From assembly GCA_037043235.1 (NCBI GenBank), contig JAWRVZ010000079.1:472001-536000 (forward strand): 64,000 nt of DNA. Reading direction: 5' to 3'. The notes beneath the pieces were generated by a model, which had not been told where the DNA came from, made no database searches, and saw only the letters and a list, made by a program, of their open reading frames with translations. Source of the DNA: Rhodeus uyekii (taxonomy: Eukaryota > Chordata > Actinopteri > Cypriniformes > Acheilognathidae). A program made the position numbers and the translations under genes. This document shows, one piece after another, positions 12,901-21,400 of the stretch (within the stretch, counting starts at the first letter, position 1; every line of letters starts with the position of its first letter).

Positions 12901-15430
12901 GTGATTGACACAGTTTCATATACTTGCAATTTATTCCCATTTGATGCATGATGAGTGTCAATTTTAGACCCTACACTTCTCTCTTTGACGTGATGTTATA
13001 TCAGTGACTCATCCCATGGAATGTGGTTTCAGTGGTATTTATCTATCAAGGTTTCATTTTTACATGGTTTCCAATGCGTATGTACACAACAAAATTAGAG
13101 AAGTTCAATGAAATGTTAAGGGTAATGCTTTCGATCTTTGCTACTAAAGTCAAACTATGTTAGATTTCATTATTTTGGATCCATGTGTCACAGTCTTGTC
13201 CTGTTGTTCACATCCAGGTCCCTTCTATGTATCTTCCAGGTCCGTGTCTAATCACTTTCTTAAGTCTCGTCAGCTGTTCCCCATCTTCCTCATGTATTTA
13301 TACCCTCCTGTGTTCCCTTGTCTTTGTCGATTGTTGAAACTATTCTTTTTGTGTGTGGATGTTTGTTCGAGTTCTTTCTGAGTCTCCCTGAGTTTTGCAC
13401 AACTTGTGCCGTTTTTGTTTTGTTTTAGTTAGTGTTTTGGTTTTCCATTTTGTTTAAATAAAGTATTTTAGTTTGGATCCCTCATCTCCTCGTTTCTCCG
13501 CATCGCACACCAACAACCTTACGTAACTGTCAGGGTTCTGCCACATTCGGTCTAGTCATTTCTTGGTTTTGTGGCAGAGCTCTACCGTTATGTCTCGAGT
13601 TGTGTGTGTGTGTGTGTGTGCGCGCGGCTTCGAGTGTTCGAGTTGCGTGCGCGCTTATCTGTGTGATGTCTTTTGTGCGAGTTATGATGTCCGGTCCCGA
13701 TACTTTGGTCTGTTTCGGTTTTGGGTCGGGATTCGGGCATTCATGACTCGTGTTCGTCCTTGTCGTGAGCGCGTGAGAACAGGTGCTTACTCGTTCTTGC
13801 GAGCTCTATGTCATGTGAGTGGGCGCAGTTTCAAGCTTTGCGCAAGCCGCGCTCTCTCTCGTGTGCGTGCTTTCGTGTTGTGTTTTCTGTCACGCGCAAT
13901 TTGGTTGTCACCAGCTGTGCGTCATCTTTGTTTAATGTGAACATGCAGCGATTGCGCGTCCGCGTTGGCTACGTGTTCATGTCTTGTCTGTTTCCCCGCC
14001 TGTCTTGTTTCATTGTCATTAGTTTGATGTGTCCCAGCTGGTTTTCCCTCGTTACCATCCCCATGTGCTCCCTATATATTCTCTCTGTGTGTGCTGTCTT
14101 GTGCTGGTTCGTCGTCGTTTGTTGTACTCTGTGTGCTGTCATGTTTCCTGTTCCCGGTCTAGCTGTGTTTGTGCTCTAGTCTAGTCTAGTCAAGTCAAGT
14201 CAGTCCAGTCTTGTTTTCCCCCCTTGGGGTAGTTTTTGTTTGAGTTTTGTTTTGTTCAATAAAAGCCCTAACCTGCACTATTGAGTCCTCGTTCTCCTGC
14301 ACCTGACAGTAACACTATGAACCTTCCAAAGTAACACATAGAAGGTCTTCTCCTTGTAATTCAGTTAAAAATATGACTAAATACACTAACATTTCTTTAA
14401 CCATGAAATAGATGATGACAATTTTATTTTTGGTAAAAAATTTGTTTTACATTTTTCTTGTAACAGCAGCCATCATCCCCAAAACATGTCCAACTTTTTT
14501 CTCTCCCATCAGACTGAGAATGACCCCACCACTGCAGTGTATGCTAACGTTACTGACCTGAAGAAGACCGTTCCTCGCTCTACAAACTCCTCTGTCTCCA
14601 CCTGCTCCTCACCCGCCCTTAGTCCCACCCCAGACTCTGCCTCCCCTCCCAACTCGGCCGGATGGCAGGTCCATACTGACCACGATAGCGGAAAGGAGTA
14701 CTTCTACCACCCTGACACAGGCCAGAGCAGTTGGTCTGATCCCCGTAGCCCCCACCCAGCAGCTGGTATGGAGTCTGTGACCTCCTCTGTGCCTGTGTCC
14801 ACCCCATCCTCAACTCACTCGTTGGGCTCTGACTGGGAGCAGCTTTTGGATGAGACCACTGGGAGACATTATTACTATAATCATGCTTCGAAGCAAGCCT
14901 CTTGGACTGTCCCGGAGTCATCGTCACCTCCGTCCTCCATGGAAGGGGCACACAGTCATGGCAAGGAGGCAGATGAACCGGTAAGATTTTGTCTGTTTCT
15001 TTTATCTCTGTTCTGTTTGAAGATTTAAAAAAAATAAAAAATTAGTCTTGTATTCAGCAAGGATGTATTAAATTAAATCACATTAAAACTCACAGTTAGA
15101 AAACCCACAACAGTTTTATATTTCTAATAGATGATGTTCTTTTGAAATGTATATTCAAAGAAGAATCCTAATAAAATGTATCACAGTTTACACAAAATTA
15201 TTAAGCAGATTAAACTGTTCAATATTGATGATGATGATAATAATTATTTCTTGGGAATACATAAATGTTTCAAATCAACATGATTTAGAATCATTTCTGA
15301 CACTGAAGACCGGAGTAATGATGCTTAAAATCCAGCTTTAAGTCAAGAATAAATTACAATTTAAAATATTAAAATAGAAGATAGTTATTTTGATGTATGT
15401 ACTGAATCTATCTATCTTTCTTTACCTTGT

Positions 15431-15496
<66 letters not shown>

Positions 15497-18400
15497 CATC
15501 CATCCATCTATCCATTCATTCATATTTTAATATTGCTTTGCATCCTCAGCCACCTCTTCCAGATGAGGACTACCCAACGAATCAGCATATATCACTTCAA
15601 CTCCCTAAAGATTTTAATTTGCTCCACATCAAGCGTGCCATCATCCCTAGGGCTATTATGGACACGCATAAAGATGTCCCTCTGGGCTGGACTCAGTCTG
15701 TAGGGGCTGATGGAAAAACTGTCTACACAAATGAACTCACACATGAACAGGTATTGAGGGTTTCTCAGAAAACACTCATAAGGCCGGGAGCGCTAATGAC
15801 TATACTAAAATGATCATACACTACTATACAGACTGTGAAAAAGCTATCATATTTAGTTTCGGGACCCTGATTCATAGTCCTGTTTTTTATTTATTTAATA
15901 ATTTCCCGTATATGTCAATACATGTGAGATCTCATAATTAATTAATATGATATTTTCTTTGTCATAGTACATAAGGCATAGCAGAATTATAACAATTGTT
16001 TTGTGTGTATTAGTGCCTCCTTTTTGGTGCCTTCATAGAACTGGAAATGTGCACATGGCAACATACTGGGGATATGTTGCAAATTAGTCAAACAAACTCT
16101 TAATCATTTAATCATTTTGTGGCCAGACCAAGCTTAATAAATAAACTTAGACATTTGTTTCACAAAATAATTGATTCATATTTTTGTCTCCTAATTGCAG
16201 TGGATCCAGGGTAAGGATGACAAAGGGAAGCTGTTTTACTACTTAAAAAATGGGTCTAAATGTCAGTGGACCCTTCCAGAGGTAATTTGGACCCTGATTT
16301 TGTTTAATTGGGTTTTTTTTTTGTTGGTCAAATTGAAAACATTTTGTATTCTTTGCAAATTTGCAAATGCATGTCTTCCCCTTCACTCTGTATAAACTCA
16401 TAAGACCTTTATTGACTCTTTGTGAAGGCTTCAGTCCCACCCGGTCAGCCAGTGAATGGAAACGGAGTAGATCAAGATGCTCAACCTGTTTTGAACAACT
16501 GGAGAGCCACAATAGCCCAGTTCAACATGTCTCAGGAAGACCTGGTGAGTATCAGCTCAGGACCTATCATTTAAGATGTACACAATGCTTTGACTTTTTT
16601 TATCATTTGCTTTTTAAATAGCTAACATTTATCTGACTCATAAGCCCTTAAAAAGGTCAAAGACTGCTACACATAAATAAAAATGTTTCTTCACAGTTTC
16701 AACAAAATTTGTGAGGGATGCCTTCAAAGCAAACTCTGTTCTCTCTAATGTGAGACAGCTCATTCTCAGCTATTTTCTGCAGTTGACATCAGTCACCACA
16801 ACAGGAAGGAAGGAAACATCTGGTACCTGATCCAATGCATCTCTTTCCACCACCTAATATTCATTTATTTTTCTTTCTCTTCATTTCCTCCAACAGAAAT
16901 TTTCCCCCTCACACAGGCGGATCGCCTCTGACAATGCCAGTGATGCATCCAGCACAGGGAATTCACCAGAGTCACAGCATTATGTATGTAACGTGACCTC
17001 TGTTATTTCCAACCCTCATTGTCATTTAGTTCCCCAAAACTCATTCATGTGCTATAGTCTCATTCTAATTTATAATTTTGCTCTAATTCATGTTAAGTTC
17101 CTCTAACAGAATGCATTTGCATGCATGATCCTAAACCGTTTTATTTAACAGCTGTTTAAGGTCATGCTAATAAAAAGAGAGATATTAACGTCTCAAGTAA
17201 TAAGTCTTATGTGCAGATTTAGTTATTAGCATTCTGATATAGATATAAATATAAATGCGTTGTTTATATAAAAAAAAAATGCAATGTATATTGTGAAAAA
17301 AAAGTGAAACGAAGGCAAAGATTTTTTGAGAACCCATGATTTTGTTTCCTTTCTCAAGGATAAAAAGTTAAGACGGCGGAGAAACCTGTCCACTCAAAGC
17401 ACAGATTCTCATTCTCATCATGTGCGTCCTGATCTTGTTTATTAGGCCTGTTAAGTGTCTGGATTGGTGTCAAAAACTAACATATATCATTCGATAGACA
17501 AAAACTAACATCATTGACTGCTTGTTCTCAGACGGTCTTGCTTGGCTTTAAAATCTTTGTCGCTCTTCAGTAGCCGTACATAATGTTGGTTTGTAGCATG
17601 CTATTCTTATATTACTCATTTAATGTTCTACCTACAGACCTGCACTAACACACACTTTTTAACAATTGTTGCACTCACATCATAGAAAAATGTACCATCA
17701 ACTCTCTAAGCTCTGAAATTTCGTTTTAATATTTACTTGTCATTTTATAATGAACAGATGGTTTATTTTTTATTTGTCCTTGGTTTGATTTTATTTACTT
17801 ATCTGACAAACAACCCCTTGTCTTTTGCATTCATCAGTCAACACTGGAGAAGGCTGGGATTCTCAACAAGACCAAAGTCGCTGAGAATGGAAAGAGGTTG
17901 AGGTGGGTCCTTAAATTAACACCTTTTATCTGTGGTTAAACAGTCATCAGTCATACTTCACCCCAAGTTTTGATGGAAATAAATCATGCAAATTAGTCAT
18001 TTGTTTAGGGACCGTTTTATGTTTTGACTTAAAGTCCCCCTGTGGTGTAATCAAGCTTTTAATGTTGTTTGTATTCCTAAGTGGTGTTTATTATATGCAG
18101 GAAGACAAATCATGTGCAAATTCATAAATCAACATCATTAAGGAACAGCGGTGTTCTTGATTATGGAGGATCACGAGTGGAAAGAGTAATAAAGTATGTC
18201 ATTAATAAGTTAACGTACAATAAAAATAGGCATGGATAAATATGCTTACAAGTCAATGAATCTATAAATAAAACTCTTAAACCTAGACTAACTTGTGAGG
18301 TTAATCATTATTAACAACTGTATATATTATAAAAAGAATATCTAAATTAAAAATTGTATCTATTTACTAAAAATAACAAAGCACCCAATAAGTACAGCAT

Positions 18401-21400
18401 TTAAAAATGCAATTTAAAAAAATGAAATGAGTAATTGGATTCACAAATTGTATTACAAATATAGGTTTTAGTCAGGCAATTAACAGAGCAATTCCGTTAT
18501 CCATTTGCATTTCCTGGCCATTTTTCCTTTTTATGTAGCTGTTCAGTTTGCTTTGCTATTTAGCTTCTCCTTTTAGCGTTTCTGTGAAACTTTGGGTCTT
18601 GTGCAGGTGAAGGTAACGCAATGCAAAGAAGTCGATTGGTGTGATGAAGCTCTCTGATTGGCTATCACCTGGCGAGTCATGTGTAGATGTTAATGTTGTA
18701 GAAAGGAGAAGGTGATAGAGAATCTAAGATGACCCTGAAAGCCTGGATCTCAAACTCATATCTGAGCTTTAAATGACTACATCCTTGTCTGAAAAACTCT
18801 TAAAACTAAATTTTGTGACCATAATAGTAGAAGTTATATTTACATGGGTTTTCATGTCCGCCGTTGACGCTTGCTGGTTGGTGCGAGATGCATTCTGAGA
18901 TGCCTGCATAATTCACCACTCGTTGCATCCTCAATAAAAGGGGCGGATCAAGAATGCGTCCAGGGATTTGAACTGTACTTGGGCTCTGTCCCAAATGAAA
19001 CCCTAAACACTTGCAGTCTTCCTACTAGTGCACTTTCGTGTGCCACTTTGAGTAGACGTGAACTTTGAACTGGAACAGTACTTGGGGCCCTGTCCCAAAT
19101 GGCACCGTGAAACACTTCCTCTGAGTGCAGTGCGGGCTCAGCAAAAGTCTGCTTAGATTCTAAGGTTGCTGATTGTTAGACGGCAGCTGTCTGACAAACG
19201 GGAACATGGTTTGTGAATTATTAGCAAGACATCATTAGCTGTTTGCTAAAGTAGTCAAGCAAAAAGGCTAATCATTTTAATTACCATTTATGTGTGTGAC
19301 ATTGTAAAGAGTGATACCATTGTGCAAGTTGTCCGGGTGGATCTCTGAGCTGGTGTGAGTGAGAAGGTGGGAGCATATTCATGGATCCGCCTATGCTAAA
19401 TGAAGCAAGGCTGTAGAGGTATATACAAGCTAAATGTAGACAAGCTGTGTCAATTATATAGAAGCTAAAAACTTTGAAATATGTCATTTTGGTGATCGAA
19501 GATGAGTTTAAGGGATAAAATGATTAACTACAGAGGGACTTTACGGCAGGGGTGCAAAATCTTCCTGTAAAATTGAGCTCCAACACACTTGAGCACTTGA
19601 TAATTACACACAGGTGTTTTGGATTAGAGCTGGATCTAAATTTTTATGCACATCTGACTAATGAGAGTGTAACAATGTTCAAGGGTTAGGTAAGAAGGCA
19701 GGAACCAGAAAAAATTCTACGGAAGATATTACAGCAAAATAGACATGAACAACAAAAAGAAAGGAAGCTGCTCCCCCTCATGGACGACCGCTGCATATAA
19801 ACTCAACATAAATGCTGAATTCAGAACTATACTACTCTTCCTGTTCCTGTCATAGAAAGATATGGTAAATAATAGTAAAAACGGTATGCGTTCCAAATTA
19901 ATTTAAAGTCCCAAACCTCTAGTCGTCACTCCTTTTATCCTTCTGTTGCTCCTCCATGGGCGAGACTGGTGTGTCTCATTCGCTCCCACGGCTCTCAGAC
20001 CCACCCTGATTCACGCCACAGAGAGATTACAAAAAGATTTCCTTTCTAATATATTACTCAGATGCTGAGAATAGAGTAAGATTAAACTGAATTTGATCTT
20101 TGAAGAGTTTTAACATGTCTCTCTGCTGTTATCCGTGCAGGAAGAACTGGGCGCAGTCGTGGACGGTTCTCCATGATGGCATACTCACGTTCCACAAAGA
20201 CCCTAAATTTACACCCGCTGGGATGTCTGTAAGTTTATATTCACATTTGAGATTATTTAGGATTATATTTAATTCTACATGCTCATTTTCTCTATTTTTA
20301 CATTTAGAGGAGCTTTGCCATCATAGTTAAATCATTTAAAAGAAGATAATTTAATAAAAAGTGTAAATGTAATCTTAAAATCAGGTCTCAAAATGAAAAT
20401 ATATTTTAATTACATTTTATTATGTTGTGATGCTTATAAATTTATTTTACAATTTATTTAGCATAATTTTTTTTATTTTTTTTTATTATTCAGATTTGAA
20501 TATCAGCCATTTATTGGTTATTTGCTCTCCTAGTTGGTATGGTACAAAGAAATCACATATATGTGGATATAAAGAAATCACATAGCACCTATGTAGTAGC
20601 TGTTTTCTTTAAGATTAGGTTTACAAAAGAAAGCAACTTTCATATAAACTGATTGCCATTGGTTGACTCCTGCAGACCAGGTCCAATCAGATTGTCCCAG
20701 AGTACACAGTGGAACTGAAAGGAGCGACTTTATCATGGGCATCTAAAGAAAAATCAAGCAAGAAGAATGTTTTAGAGGTAATCACTGTGACTCAGTCTCT
20801 GAAAATCAATAAACAAAGGACTTGCATCCTGTGAAATCTGTTACACTTATTTCCAGGAATTTGCATGAATTGTTTCTCTGAATTCAAATATGTTCCATTC
20901 TGATAGGCCCTTTGTTTTGGCAATAAAACACAAATGCTGCTAAAAATCTTGCGCTATAACCCGTGTTGCAGTTTAAGAAGCAGTAATATCGAGAAGTGTC
21001 GTCTTATGCAAAAATATGTTCATTTGTAGCTTTGATATTGATTGCTGGTAATAATTGTTGACTTTTGCACTTTAGAGATTGTAGGCATATACAGTCCATA
21101 TGTTTAATATTAAAGCCTGTCATGCTGTCCATGTTGCTGAGCAGCTCAAGACACGTCACGGCTCTGAGTATCTGATACAGTATGACACAGATAGCATCAT
21201 TCATGACTGGCACAAGATCATTTTGGACACCATCAGACTGCTGGTGAGTGCTGGCCCCATACAGTATAACAGAAAATCAGAAGTTAACCTAATTTTTCTA
21301 CCCCATAAATTTTGCATCCTTGTTGTGATCTTTCACAGCAGGACCATGGCCAGCACTCAGAGGATGAAGTGGAAGAGGTCCCAGAGAAATCTCCATTACC

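Larger units (their letters stand above)
3030..14512 (+). other. arhgap27: arhgap27 intron 1 (11.5 kb)
   Basis: GT at 3030 to AG at 14511-14512. Contents: pogo/Tigger-like element (3202-3991), CpG-rich candidate alternative exon (6940-7054), interspersed repeat (about 9000-9180), MITE (10560-10811), SINE-like repeat (about 12095-12315) and nested solo LTRs (13186-14314). Nothing was recognised at about 3994-6900, 7200-8990, 9200-10550, 10830-12060 and 12320-13180 beyond homopolymer runs and a short TA repeat near 10917. Confidence 0.8.
16984..20140 (+). other. arhgap27 introns around exons 7-9
   Basis: Mostly unrecognised AT-rich intron. 18976-19120 contains two diverged copies of a CTGTCCCAAATG-containing repeat (another near 62808). 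19680-19990 is the second copy of the CCCCTCATGGAC repeat also seen near 9000. No additional exon was accepted here. Confidence 0.5.

Noticed and set aside
13563..14179. Two overlapping 120-aa open frames
   Set aside because: They lie entirely within the family B solo LTR, are Cys/Val/Arg-rich low-complexity translations and have no homology I recognise.
18101..18185. Possible extra arhgap27 exon: ATATGCAG acceptor, open frame starting RKTNHVQ, donor-like GTAATA
   Set aside because: It would end in phase 0 whereas exon 9 needs phase 2, the donor is poor, and the PH domain reads correctly when exon 8 joins exon 9 directly.
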